Under the pieces are notes generated by a model that was given only the letters and a program-made list of their open reading frames with translations, had not been told where the DNA came from and ran no database searches. The position numbers and the translations under genes were made by a program. From positions 310,429 to 374,428 of the forward strand of contig NZ_PQBZ01000034.1 of the NCBI RefSeq assembly GCF_002964665.1: DNA of 64,000 nt. The letters are read 5' to 3'. Origin of the DNA: Pseudoalteromonas sp. T1lg23B (GTDB lineage: Bacteria > Pseudomonadota > Gammaproteobacteria > Enterobacterales > Alteromonadaceae). Of the stretch, positions 9,181-18,209 are shown in pieces. How positions within the stretch are numbered: the stretch's first letter is position 1; every line of letters begins with the position of its first letter.

Positions 9181-10254
9181 ATGAAACTAAAAATGACTCT
9201 CTTGATCGCTGCTCTCACTTCAATGACAGCTCATGCAGAGATAAATATTTCAGGGTTTGCAAGTGTGAATGGCGGTAAAGTGCTCAGTGGTACGGGCGCA
9301 CCGCAATACGGTATTGAACCGTCATTTCTTGCTGACTATCCAATTGTAAGTACATACACAGAAGATTTTTCCTTTTCACCTGAATCACTTATAGGTTTGC
9401 AGGTGACAGGGGAGCTTGGCGAAGGACTCAGTGTAACTGGGCAAATCGTAGCACGTGGTGCAAATGATTTTGATGCTGAGTTTGAGTGGGCTTACATTTC
9501 CTATGAACTCAATGATAATTGGACACTACAAGCTGGTAAGAAGCGTTTGCCGCTTTTTTACTACTCGGATTTCTATGATGTTGGATATGCCTATGTATGG
9601 ATGCGGCCGCCAGCAGACAACTATACATGGCAGATTTTCAACTATGAAGGGGTCAATTTACTCTACAATGGCTCGGTAGGAGATTGGGGACTGTCCGCAA
9701 ATATTTACACAGGTAGAGAAGATGACACCGAGAACAAGTTGTTATCAGACTTCTTTTTTAGGGCGCCTACACGCGAAATTTGGGAAGATATTCTCGGCGG
9801 CGTTGTTAACTTAAGCCATGATTGGCTAGAAATTCGTTTAACCCATATGCGCTATACCAACAAGCGCTTTATTGATGGTGAGCCTTCAATGTGGAATGGT
9901 AAAGACGAGCGTGATGGTAAGTTTTATGGTTTAGCGGTTAATGCGGACTTTGGTAACCTTTTTGTATTGTCCGAGCTAAATCGTCTGGAGCTGGACTCTG
10001 ATTTTGATACTTATATGATCAGTATCGGATATCGCTTTGATGAGATAACACCGTATATCATGTATTCAGACTACGAACAAAGTGGTGATGGTGATGTTGA
10101 GAAACATGATACAACTGCAGTGGGCGTGCGTTGGAACTTCCATCCTTCAGCAGCATTTAAAGTGCAATATGACCGCGTTAAAGATGATTCGTTTGACTTT
10201 GCCGTTGCCGGTGACAGTAAAGCGCTCACATTTGGCGTTGATGTAGTATTTTAA
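9181..10254 (+). CDS. Outer-membrane porin-like beta-barrel protein
   Basis: A 357-residue protein with a signal peptide cut near SMTAHA, then INISGFASVNGG and alternating beta strands rich in Trp/Tyr. It ends in GVDVVF, a C-terminal aromatic beta-signal for BAM insertion. Strands such as WTLQAGKKRLPLFYYSDF resemble the constricted region of trimeric porin-like proteins of Shewanella and Pseudoalteromonas. A GGAG Shine-Dalgarno precedes the ATG. The next gene starts 12 bases downstream and encodes a PstS-like binding protein, suggesting joint function in anion or phosphate uptake. The solute is inferred, not shown. Confidence 0.75.
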   Translation: MKLKMTLLIAALTSMTAHAEINISGFASVNGGKVLSGTGAPQYGIEPSFLADYPIVSTYTEDFSFSPESLIGLQVTGELGEGLSVTGQIVARGANDFDAEFEWAYISYELNDNWTLQAGKKRLPLFYYSDFYDVGYAYVWMRPPADNYTWQIFNYEGVNLLYNGSVGDWGLSANIYTGREDDTENKLLSDFFFRAPTREIWEDILGGVVNLSHDWLEIRLTHMRYTNKRFIDGEPSMWNGKDERDGKFYGLAVNADFGNLFVLSELNRLELDSDFDTYMISIGYRFDEITPYIMYSDYEQSGDGDVEKHDTTAVGVRWNFHPSAAFKVQYDRVKDDSFDFAVAGDSKALTFGVDVVF

Positions 10255-10266
10255 GGAGCTTAAGTG

Positions 10267-10674
10267 ATGAAAAATTTAATTTATATAGCATTTATGCTGC
10301 TTTGCGCTCAGTCATATGCTGGTGTTGCGGTGATTGTTCACCCAAGTAACAACAGCACGTTTGATGATTCTGTAATAAATCGCATTTATACCGGTAAAGA
10401 GAAGTCATTTAGCAATGGCAATAAGGCAATTCCGATAGGTCAAGACGCAGGTAACCCAGTGACCGAAGAATTCAACACCAAAGTGCTGAATAAATCATCG
10501 GCTCAACTGAAAGCCTACTGGTCAAAGCTAATCTTTACTGGAAAAGGAACGCCTCCCAAAGAGGCTGCGAATGACGCAGAGGTTATCCAAAGTGTATCAT
10601 CTAATCCCGACACGATAGGGTTTGTTTCTTCTGGTTCAGTAACAGGTGATGTAAAAGTAGTTAAAGAGTTCTAG
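10267..10674 (+). CDS. Short PstS-like periplasmic phosphate-binding-type protein
   Basis: A 135-residue exported protein (signal peptide ending near AQSYAG). It carries IVHPSNNSTFDDSVINRIYTGKEKSFSNG, the start of the PBP-like domain seen in short PstS relatives, and ends in NPDTIGFVSSGSV, which matches the phosphate-binding-protein segment usually reading G-AIGYV. At about half the size of true PstS it probably forms only one lobe. Translationally linked to the porin gene: AAGGAG overlaps the porin stop region. The companion ABC permease genes are absent here. Confidence 0.75.
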   Translation: MKNLIYIAFMLLCAQSYAGVAVIVHPSNNSTFDDSVINRIYTGKEKSFSNGNKAIPIGQDAGNPVTEEFNTKVLNKSSAQLKAYWSKLIFTGKGTPPKEAANDAEVIQSVSSNPDTIGFVSSGSVTGDVKVVKEF

Positions 10675-10696
10675 AAGAACCTTAACGCAGTAAACA

Positions 10697-10726
10697 AAAA
10701 ACTCGCTCACCTAGGCGAGTTTTCTA
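10697..10726 (+). terminator. Rho-independent terminator after the porin/PstS-like pair
   Basis: AAAACTCGC and GCGAGTTTT form the stem around the loop TCACCTAG, followed by T-rich sequence. Confidence 0.8.
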
Positions 10727-10912
10727 TTTTATGGGGATCATAATCTGACGTAAAAAAGCGCGCGACGCAGAAGGAATGATGTCAGCACATATTAAGGTTA
10801 AATGCATGGGCAAGCCTGTTCAGCTTTAAAATAAACAATACTTTCAACCTATTTATTTTGAATTTAATCATCATTAAAGTTTAGTTCTTTAGGAGGGGAG
10901 AGAACAGGTTGA

Positions 10913-11272
10913 ATGCTTGAACAACATAAATGGCCGTACTTGGCAATGCTGGTAGGTGTTTCTATAAGTGCTTTTTTGCTGTCAAAGGTGTTATTCAAAA
11001 CACAACAACAAGAAGTCAAACTCACATCAATATATGGCGATGTATATATTTTTAGCTTGGTACAGCCAAAAGGTATCAATCTTTACGCTAAAGAGTCATG
11101 TGCTACCACAGGTAAAGCAGATTGGAGATTTTTAAACGCGCACAAAGACACGGTATACAAGGCTAAGGTTAGATTTCGATTAGGAGACAATGCTTGGAAT
11201 TACTGTGCTTTAACTCAAGAGTCAGAGAAAAGCTTTAAACAGGCAATAGATTCGTTCTTTCGCGCAGGTTGA
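10913..11272 (+). CDS. Hypothetical single-pass membrane-anchored protein
   Basis: A 119-residue protein of unknown family. A hydrophobic segment (about residues 9-26) follows a short charged N-terminus, so the body is probably periplasmic and anchored. The rest is a small alpha/beta region with two Cys (CATTGK and NYCALT) that could form a disulfide. A very good AGGAGGGGAG sequence sits 14 or more bases before the ATG, a little far. The codon before the ATG is a stop, so no longer start exists. A hairpin terminator follows. Confidence 0.6.
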   Translation: MLEQHKWPYLAMLVGVSISAFLLSKVLFKTQQQEVKLTSIYGDVYIFSLVQPKGINLYAKESCATTGKADWRFLNAHKDTVYKAKVRFRLGDNAWNYCALTQESEKSFKQAIDSFFRAG

Positions 11273-11287
11273 ACCGTGTCGAAGAGA

Positions 11288-11312
11288 TAAAAGCCACTTA
11301 GTGGCTTTTATC
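11288..11312 (+). terminator. Rho-independent terminator
   Basis: AAAAGCCAC, loop TTA, GTGGCTTTT. Placed between the small membrane protein gene and the converging secreted-protein gene; the symmetric A and T runs make it usable from both sides. Confidence 0.75.
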
Positions 11313-11351
11313 ACGTTATTATCATAACTATGTTAGTCAGCGAGCTTTACA

Positions 11352-12302
11352 TTAAGGCCCAGGCTGTAAGATTGTGCAAAACTGATCTGGGCTCGGAGCA
11401 CAAGAACCTCGCGCGGTAAACCTATGGTTGAAAAAGAACACATCTCTTTCGTCAACAGAGCGTCTAACTTTCAAGAAGCCGTTAACGTTAGCTCTCATAT
11501 CAAATTGATTGCCAAAGTTAATAGTCAGCTGTTTGTCTGCCTGAACACCCCATGTTTGAGATGTCGACCAATCGTATTGCAGATAGTTGCTATTTAAAAT
11601 ATGCGGAGTCCACGTGTAATCTACTTCAGGGAAAACACTTTCATATCGGCTGATTGACGTTATAACAGGTGCATTGATGCCGCGTCGATTGTATGCGTAA
11701 GATGTAATTGCGTTATTGAACGCACTTGCTTGGCGTCCTTCACTTGGATTATATCGACTTAACATTTCGTATTTTTCATAAGCAGTCGGAGGACGACTAA
11801 CAATTGATTTAAATTTACTCGCAATGTGATCTAGTAGTGCTTGGTCAATATATCCTTGGTGCTCAGGAGTGGCGACACATTGGTCTGCGGCCATTTTACT
11901 ATTCACTCCTTGGACATGTTGTAACATCTCATTTTGTCTTGCTAGATAAAGCTCCTTACCACTTTTGCGCACAAATGCCATGGCCAGTTCTACAGCAGGC
12001 AAACACGCGCCCATTGTTAGTGGGTTGTCTAAACAGTCTTTACGTAAATCACGTTGAAGACGTCTATCTGCCGCGCCTCTATCTGCACCCAGAGTATTAT
12101 AAGCTCTGTCATGCTTGTTACAACTGCTGTGCATATCACCTAAGAATTTGTTTATTTTTCTGTTAAGCGAAGGATCATTTTTGAAAATGGTGCACTTGTC
12201 AGTAACAACTGTTTTGGTATTACATACTTTTGCAAAAGCAGAGCTTGTAAAACCTACGCCCAAAGCGAGCGTAATGCATGACGAGATTATTGTTTTTGTC
12301 AT
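11352..12302 (-). CDS. Secreted phospholipase-A2-like protein
   Basis: A 316-residue exported protein with a clear signal peptide (cleavage near SSAFA, residue 24). Residues 60-90 contain SCNKHDRAYN followed by an Asp and RDLRKDC. This C-x2-H-D-x2-Y arrangement, with a later D and C, is the catalytic and disulfide pattern of bacterial/fungal-type phospholipase A2 (His-Asp pair with flanking Cys). The C-terminal 180 residues, rich in Tyr/Trp/Asn, match nothing I recognise. If active it would hydrolyse phospholipids outside the cell. The start at 12302 is favoured because AAGGA lies eight bases upstream; an ATG at 12311 overlaps that ribosome-binding site. Confidence 0.6.
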   Translation of the reverse strand: MTKTIISSCITLALGVGFTSSAFAKVCNTKTVVTDKCTIFKNDPSLNRKINKFLGDMHSSCNKHDRAYNTLGADRGAADRRLQRDLRKDCLDNPLTMGACLPAVELAMAFVRKSGKELYLARQNEMLQHVQGVNSKMAADQCVATPEHQGYIDQALLDHIASKFKSIVSRPPTAYEKYEMLSRYNPSEGRQASAFNNAITSYAYNRRGINAPVITSISRYESVFPEVDYTWTPHILNSNYLQYDWSTSQTWGVQADKQLTINFGNQFDMRANVNGFLKVRRSVDERDVFFFNHRFTARGSCAPSPDQFCTILQPGP

Positions 12303-12549
12303 TGTATACATCCTTGACGTGTATCTTTATTGGGAACTTAATCCTAAGATGTTTTTTTGTTACAGTCAATAACATAAGTTAATAAAATAGAAACAAATTT
12401 GTATCTTTTAGAATGTTCCAAAAATGATGTAAGTGCGCTTTAAGGTCTGGAGAGCATATTTTCGGTTGTTTAACTGCATGATTAAATTATACATTTGACG
12501 AGCGGCACGAAAAGCTATTACTGCTCTGATAAAGCAACAAGCTTAAATA

Positions 12550-12980
12550 TTTTCGGTGGGTTACACCGCCGCAGTGGCAAAGTAATCTGGTCCAGCTGTG
12601 TTGGCTAGGGGCAGCTGGTTTTCAACCTCAAAAGATTTAGCAAAATTGGGGCAGGGGTTTATGAATAAAGTTTTTTACCGCCGTCTGTTAGAACCTTATT
12701 TTGAACGCCGCAAGTGTTAAACAACACAGAGATAAACCCACAGAAATATGGCTTAGGTTGGCGCATTCATACCCTAAATTTAGGTGAAGGGATTATACCA
12801 ACGGAGTATATGCACCATGGCGGAGTATCAGCTGGGGCACAGAGCTTCTTGATGGTAGTGCCAAGATACAAACTGTCCATTGCTGTTAACGCAAACGTCA
12901 GAACCAAAGTATTTTGGGATTTTGCTAAAGTCGCTCATGAGCTGGCAAGGATATTTGTGACAGAGGTTGAGCAAACATAG
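12550..12980 (+). pseudogene. Decayed serine hydrolase (class C beta-lactamase-like) remnant
   Basis: Two frames together spell the C-terminal part of a serine beta-lactamase-like hydrolase. From about 12550 one frame reads FSVGYTAAVAK, a TAA stop (12583-12585), then WFSTSKDLAKLGQGF and ends at a stop at 12718-12720. From about 12714 another frame reads QKYGLGWRIH, HHGGVSAGAQSFL and a C-terminal helix up to TAG at 12978-12980. STSKDLAKLGQ and GLGW...HGG match the STAEDLA and HTG-box regions of the family. The N-terminal half with the S-x-x-K nucleophile is missing. Broken by at least one stop, one frameshift and a 5' deletion. Confidence 0.75.
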
Positions 12981-13073
12981 TGTTTTCTTTACACTCAAAC
13001 TGAGGGCTGAAATGTGCTCTTAACGCACAGTGTCAACGCTGGAGCACATAAGTACTTAAAAGGAGTTAGCCAT

Positions 13074-13436
13074 ATGTTCAAGCTTTTTAAAAAACAGCCC
13101 AAAAAACAGTACACACTCTCAGAGTTTGCCTTTCGTCGCATTTACAATGATCAAGTCCAGGTTTATCACAAAGGCAACAATGAGTGGATGGCTTGGTATG
13201 AAATTGTGGGCGACGTATTTGATGAATCGGGGGAATTAGTTAATGAAACAGACTTACACCATGCGCTGACTGATAGAACTAAACGTACTACGTACGATAA
13301 TAGCCACACAGCTTTGTGCAATAGCGGGTTTGAATCTTTTGTGACGGTTCACGTTACAGAAAATGATTCGTGCAGTTCATCTGAATCAGATGGTGCTTCA
13401 AGTTCAAGTAGCACTGATAGCGCTAGCTTTGATTAA
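13074..13436 (+). CDS. Hypothetical small protein with a Ser-rich acidic tail
   Basis: A 120-residue, probably cytosolic protein without recognisable family. It opens with the basic MFKLFKKQPKKQ, has a compact middle (YTLSEFAFRRIYNDQVQVYHKG, WMAWYEIVGDVFDE) and ends in a low-complexity tail of Ser, Asp and Glu over the last 25 residues. I chose the ATG at 13074 because a perfect AAGGAG sits at correct distance; a longer frame opens at 13014. No clear terminator follows. Confidence 0.65.
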   Translation: MFKLFKKQPKKQYTLSEFAFRRIYNDQVQVYHKGNNEWMAWYEIVGDVFDESGELVNETDLHHALTDRTKRTTYDNSHTALCNSGFESFVTVHVTENDSCSSSESDGASSSSSTDSASFD

Positions 13437-14042
13437 CATTGTGGCAAGCCGGTTAATCTAAAAAACGGTATTTATTCAACATTTGACAATATATTGCTCG
13501 AACCAATTTAGCTAGAAAAAGTGTTTGGCGATGACATTTCCATATTACCGATATTGTAAAACGTCTGATGGCACTTAGCTTGTCCGACCTACAGAATGTT
13601 TAACGTAGGAATAGCAATCTGAGATAAATATGGATTGGTGGCGGATAAATCAGTAAATGAAATGCTAGGGCGTTTAGGTAGAAACTAAAAGAGTTACTGG
13701 TCGTTGTCGAGATCCAAGTCATGATAATGTAAATTTCAAAGGCTGATATTTTCGTTATTTTATAAACGAAGGTCAGTTGTAATGAATACAGAATATCGCA
13801 AATAAACGAACACATCTGATAGGATACCTAGCTTATTTATTCAATTTAACATAATATAAATTATAGGCTGTGAGTAATTTAAGTATTCTAACGTCCTATC
13901 GATCGATTCTCATGAACCTTCAAAATGTCCAATACTAGACGGTATCGGACATTTTGTATTTTTCTGCGCTATCTTGTGATTATACGCCCAAAGTTATTGA
14001 GCTTGCTGTGCTGATGACTTAGTATGTTTTCAGACAAACAAT
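13437..14042. other. AT-rich intergenic stretch without a supported gene
   Basis: About 600 bases with no convincing coding sequence; a 71-codon minus-strand frame at 13600-13815 has no ribosome-binding site and an implausible composition. The stretch includes a strong inverted repeat at 13921-13956 and presumably the promoter of the receiver-domain operon. Confidence 0.5.
13921..13956. repeat. 10-bp inverted repeat, terminator or operator
   Basis: CAAAATGTCC at 13921-13930 is perfectly inverted as GGACATTTTG at 13947-13956, with inner ATAC/GTAT pairing and a T-rich tail. No gene ends just before it, so it may be an operator or attenuator for the operon starting at 14043. Confidence 0.5.
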
Positions 14043-14441
14043 ATGAAGTATCGTTATATGGAATTTGTAAAACCGCTGGAGCCGATATTGATTATCGATG
14101 ACTCCAAAGAGATCCGAGATTATCTCAGCAATATATTGGTTGAGTTAGGTTTCGAAGAAATTTTTGAGTCTGAAAATTTTGAGTCCGCTAAAGCTTTACT
14201 AATCAACAACCCACCCAATGTTATCTTTTTAGATATTGAATTGCCTGACACCGACGGCACCCAAATTCTAGAGTTTATCAATGACCACTATCCAAGTACC
14301 CATGTCATCATGTGCTCTGGTCACAATAGTCTTGAAAATGTGCAAAACACTTGGGAACTTGGCGCTAAAGGATTTATTGCAAAACCCTTCAATGCCAAAA
14401 AAGTTGATACGGTATTAAAGCGCATAGAAATGATTGCATGA
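14043..14441 (+). CDS. Stand-alone response-regulator receiver protein
   Basis: A 132-residue CheY-like receiver without an output domain. The acidic pair D19-D20, phospho-acceptor D64 (FLDIELP), the switch Ser in MCSGH (about residue 92) and K114 (FIAKPF) are all present. It may pass phosphate to or from an unidentified kinase, or act by protein binding. It overlaps the MoxR gene by four bases (ATGA), so it is translationally coupled to the MoxR/DUF58/transglutaminase operon and may control it. An alternative start at 14058 removes five residues. Confidence 0.85.
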   Translation: MKYRYMEFVKPLEPILIIDDSKEIRDYLSNILVELGFEEIFESENFESAKALLINNPPNVIFLDIELPDTDGTQILEFINDHYPSTHVIMCSGHNSLENVQNTWELGAKGFIAKPFNAKKVDTVLKRIEMIA

Positions 14442-15343
14442 GTCATCCGATAGCAAAAATCACGCAACAACTCTCGCATATTATTTTTGGTAAAGAACAA
14501 CAAATAAAGTTAGCAGTGTGTTGTTTACTTTGTCGCGGTCACTTGTTGATCGAAGATTTGCCAGGTATGGGCAAAACTACCTTGTCTCATGGTTTAGCTG
14601 ATGTTTTAGGCCTTAGCTATCAGCGAGTTCAGTTCACCAGTGATTTACTGCCCGCAGACGTTATTGGCTCAGCCATATTTAATAGTAATGAGCACAAATT
14701 TACGTTTCATGCGGGCCCAATTTTTAGCCAAGTTTTACTTGGTGATGAAATTAATCGTGCGAGTCCAAAAACTCAAAGTGCGCTGTTAGAAGCAATGGAA
14801 GAACGTCAGGTGACTGTTGATGGTATAAGTCATCCGCTACCAGAGCCATTTTTTGTTATTGCCACACAAAACCCGATACATCAGTCTGGTACACATCCCC
14901 TACCCGAATCTCAATTAGATCGCTTCTTCATGCGCATTAGCTTAGGCTATCCAAGCGATGATGCTGAGCGCAAGTTGATTCTGGGGATAAAGCAAAATGT
15001 CCCCTCGGAAGTAAATAAAGTAATTGATATTGAAGAATTATTTCGTCTTCAGGCACAAGCAAAAGATGTTACGTTAGCGGAAAGTGTACTCGATTATATT
15101 CTTGCACTGGTCAAATATACACGCGAATCAGGATTATTTACCGACCCGCTTTCGCCACGAGCCAGTATTGCTCTAGGCCAAGCCGCCAGAACCTGGGCGC
15201 TAATGGATGGTCGAGATTATGCAACTCAAGACGACGTCCAGTCGGTATTTGGAAGTATTGCTGCTCATCGACTTAATATTCCATGTCATATGCAAGAGCA
15301 AGCGATATCGGACATTTTAGCCGACGTGGTGATCCCGCTTTGA
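14438..15343 (+). CDS. MoxR-family AAA+ ATPase
   Basis: A 301-residue AAA+ chaperone-like ATPase. Walker A is LPGMGKTT (residues 41-48), Walker B is LLGDEINRA (Asp103, Glu104), with the PKTQSALLEAMEERQVT and IATQNPIHQSGTHPLPESQLDRF segments typical of MoxR proteins. MoxR ATPases usually work with a VWA or DUF58 protein encoded next door and assist assembly or activation of partners. The gene is coupled at both ends, overlapping the receiver gene and the DUF58 gene. The same trio with a TgpA transglutaminase is common in gammaproteobacteria. Confidence 0.92.
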   Translation: MSHPIAKITQQLSHIIFGKEQQIKLAVCCLLCRGHLLIEDLPGMGKTTLSHGLADVLGLSYQRVQFTSDLLPADVIGSAIFNSNEHKFTFHAGPIFSQVLLGDEINRASPKTQSALLEAMEERQVTVDGISHPLPEPFFVIATQNPIHQSGTHPLPESQLDRFFMRISLGYPSDDAERKLILGIKQNVPSEVNKVIDIEELFRLQAQAKDVTLAESVLDYILALVKYTRESGLFTDPLSPRASIALGQAARTWALMDGRDYATQDDVQSVFGSIAAHRLNIPCHMQEQAISDILADVVIPL

Positions 15344-16281
15344 GCGAAGGATATGTGAAGCAGTTTTTCTCTCGTGTGATCAAAAAAAAACACGAAGGCG
15401 ATCGGATCACATTCAAACACAATACAATTTATGTTCTTCCATCAATGACCGGCATGGGTTTTGTTGCTGTTAGTGCTTTGAATTTTGTACTTGGTATTAA
15501 TTATCAAAACAACTTACTACTCGGTGTCGCTTATTTGATGGTCATGTTATTAGTCGTGTCTATTATCTATGGCTATATAAATATGAGTGGTGCGCAAGTC
15601 AGGTTAATATCCATTCAATCAGCGCATCGCTCTACCCCTCCTACGGTTACTTTTGAGCTCAGCACCAAGGCAAAGCTCCTACAACTATCAATTGAACATA
15701 ATCTTATAAAACAACAAATTGATTTACCGTTGGTACAGACTAGAGAGCTAGCTAGTATCGGATTTATGTTCCCTAGAGGTAAGCATGCGCTTGGCCGTTT
15801 TAAATTTGTGAGTCATTTCCCTTTTGGTTTGGTTTGCGTTTGGAGTTACCTTTACTGTAATAAATATATATACGCTTACCCAGACCCAAAAGTGGATACG
15901 AGTAATAGACTTGAATTTATAAGTCATAGTGATGATAAGCAGTATATATATACCTCGTCACATTTAAGCGATGAATTTAAGCAGCTCGCGCCTTATCAGT
16001 CTGGTATGAACATGCATCGTATATCTTGGCGACATTTTGCCAAAACACAACAACTTTTGGTAAAGGATTATGAAGGAGAAGCTGGTACACATACCTTAGG
16101 TTTTGATTTTGACAGCCTTCAGGGCACTGTCGAAGAGCGCCTTGAAAAGTTATGCTACCTTGTGCTCCAAGCACACCAAAATAACCTCAGCTATGCATTA
16201 AAGTTAGGTCCCCGTTTGATAGAAGCTGGGCAAGGGGAGCTGCATAAAATCAGATGTTTGGAGGCGCTCAGTGATTACTAA
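15340..16281 (+). CDS. DUF58-domain membrane protein
   Basis: About 313 residues. An N-terminal basic stretch is followed by two closely spaced membrane helices (about residues 30-75, around MGFVAVSALNFVLGINYQNN), a beta-rich middle, and the DUF58 core with QLAPYQSGMNMHRISWRHFAKT and LLVKDYEGE, equivalent to the usual R-x-Y-x-x-G-D and W-x-x-x-A-R motifs. It is the standard partner of the upstream MoxR ATPase. The start is uncertain: a TTG at 15340 overlaps the MoxR stop (TTGA) and suits coupling; an ATG at 15283 would overlap moxR by 61 bases and a GTG at 15355 is also possible. Confidence 0.85.
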   Translation: MSEGYVKQFFSRVIKKKHEGDRITFKHNTIYVLPSMTGMGFVAVSALNFVLGINYQNNLLLGVAYLMVMLLVVSIIYGYINMSGAQVRLISIQSAHRSTPPTVTFELSTKAKLLQLSIEHNLIKQQIDLPLVQTRELASIGFMFPRGKHALGRFKFVSHFPFGLVCVWSYLYCNKYIYAYPDPKVDTSNRLEFISHSDDKQYIYTSSHLSDEFKQLAPYQSGMNMHRISWRHFAKTQQLLVKDYEGEAGTHTLGFDFDSLQGTVEERLEKLCYLVLQAHQNNLSYALKLGPRLIEAGQGELHKIRCLEALSDY

Positions 16282-18207
16282 TCATTTTGTTATCACGCTC
16301 AGCTATTTACTCCTTACCTTTTTACCAACTATGTCATTTGGCACCCCTTTTAGTATTTTAATGCTGTTGTTAGCACTCTGGCACGTCGTGTTAGTCATTA
16401 AGAATAAGCCAGGAGTAAAAAACGCGCTGTTAAACCTAATCGCTATTGTCGGAATGCTCATAACGGGGTTCTCCGTCGGAGCGAAAAACACTGTTGAGTT
16501 ATTCGTCGCCTTAATGCTACTGGCCTGTCAATTAAAAGTGCTACAAGCAACAACGAGTAGACAATGGCAACAGATCTATGTGTTGAACTTTTTCACTATA
16601 CCTAGTGTTTTCTTATTCTCTCAGAGTTTATATGTTGCACTTATCGTGCTGATCTTATTGGGTATAAATTTGACGTTTATGCTGCAAGTACAGCACAGAG
16701 TTTCCTTAGCATTTGCAGGAAAGTTCACGCTCTCAAAAGTTTTGTTAAGTATGAGCTTAAGCATACTGCTATTGATATTTATGCCTAAACTACCAGCATT
16801 TTGGCAAATGCCAGGGCCAACACTCGCAAAAACAGGCCTAACTGAAGACGTTGACCCTTTTAACATCGTGGAATTGGTGAAGTCTGATGAGCTGGCATTT
16901 AGAGCCTTGTTTAACGACGAGACGCAACCGCAGGTAAACACCCCACTATACTGGCGCGCCATCATTCATGATAGATTTGATGGTACGCAGTGGCGTATGT
17001 CAAACTTGCAAAATGTTGCGAGTAATTTAACCCCAAACTCATTGCAATCACCCTATAAGATCATCGCTGAAGCGAGTAATCTGCCATGGCTCTATGCGCT
17101 TGATTTCGCAATGAGCCCAACAAAATCTGTCAACTATAATTACTTTGGTACGCTTTATAGAACGATAAGATTACCTCAACTTTCGAATATCAGGTACAGC
17201 CTGCTGACATACGCCAACAAACACAACTACCCAGCTGGCAATATCGATTATATACCTCGTTGCCGGAACAGCTGAACCCAAAAGCTCAAGAACTCGCCAA
17301 GCAGTGGGACCTTAATTCCACAACAACCAAACAGTATATCGAGTTAATGCAGCGGTACTTTTCGACACAGGGGTTTAGTTATACACTCACTCCCGATGTC
17401 ACCACATCCAGCCATAGGATTGACCAGTTTTTATTTGAATATAAAAACGGTTTTTGCGGACACTATGCCTCTAGTGTTGCTGTTTTGCTAAGAAGTGCTG
17501 GAATTCCAGCACGCTTAGTTTCCGGTTATTTAGGGGCTGAGTATAATATTCAACAAGGATATTTCAGCGTTTACCAATACGATGCCCACGCGTGGGTTGA
17601 ATATTTTGTTCCAAATGAAGGTTGGAAACGTTTAGACCCAACCGCTTGGGTTTCTCCTGGACGCCTCTTGGGGTCATTGTCCGAACATCAAACATTAGCT
17701 GGTGAATTTCAACAGAACCTAGGCTTGAGTCTCGTTGCTTGGCAAGATTTTAAAGCTATTAATTGGCTTAGATTACGGTTAGAACAACTAGACTATCAAT
17801 GGACACGATGGGTTTTAAATTTTGATCAAGACAAGCAAACATCTCTTTTACAAACTTTATTCGGTAATAAAGGTAAGCAATGGGCCGGTGCACTGGTGGT
17901 ATTAGTCATATCATTGGTTTTAACCATATTGTTCTTTTACGTACAGCGAATCGTGAAAGTTAAGGAGCCGACTGTCATTAAGCGTTATCGACAGCTCATT
18001 GGCTTCTGTGACAAAGACTTGTCTGCCCTTCCCCCCAAACGAGCGATAGATGAGTTAATTCGGCAATACTCGGAGCAGCGAGAAATGTTGCTACAATTTT
18101 ACGCGGATTTTGCGGCAAATAGATATCAGGGCAAATCTTTTGGCAAAAACCAGAACAAACATGCCAAAAATTTGATAAATTCAATAAAAACAAAAGCAAA
18201 GAGATAA
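16271..18207 (+). pseudogene. TgpA-type transglutaminase-like membrane protein, split by a frameshift
   Basis: Two frames, 16271-17275 and 17260-18207, together make one DUF3488/transglutaminase protein of about 645 residues, the usual family size. The first half has several membrane helices and a soluble part that stops abruptly after IDYIPRCRNS. The second half continues as SLPEQLNPKA and holds the catalytic triad: Cys in NGFCGHYAS, His in YDAHAWVEYF and Asp in RLDPTAW, then a last membrane helix. The break lies in a TATATA run near 17248-17256, as if two bases were gained or one lost. Either the gene is broken, the base call is wrong, or the two halves are made separately. The GTG at 16271 overlaps the DUF58 gene by 11 bases. 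Confidence 0.82.
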
Positions 18208-18209
18208 GT

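Noticed and set aside
13600-13815. 71-codon minus-strand frame
   Set aside because: No ribosome-binding site, Ile/Phe/Tyr-rich low-complexity product, lies in an AT-rich gap.
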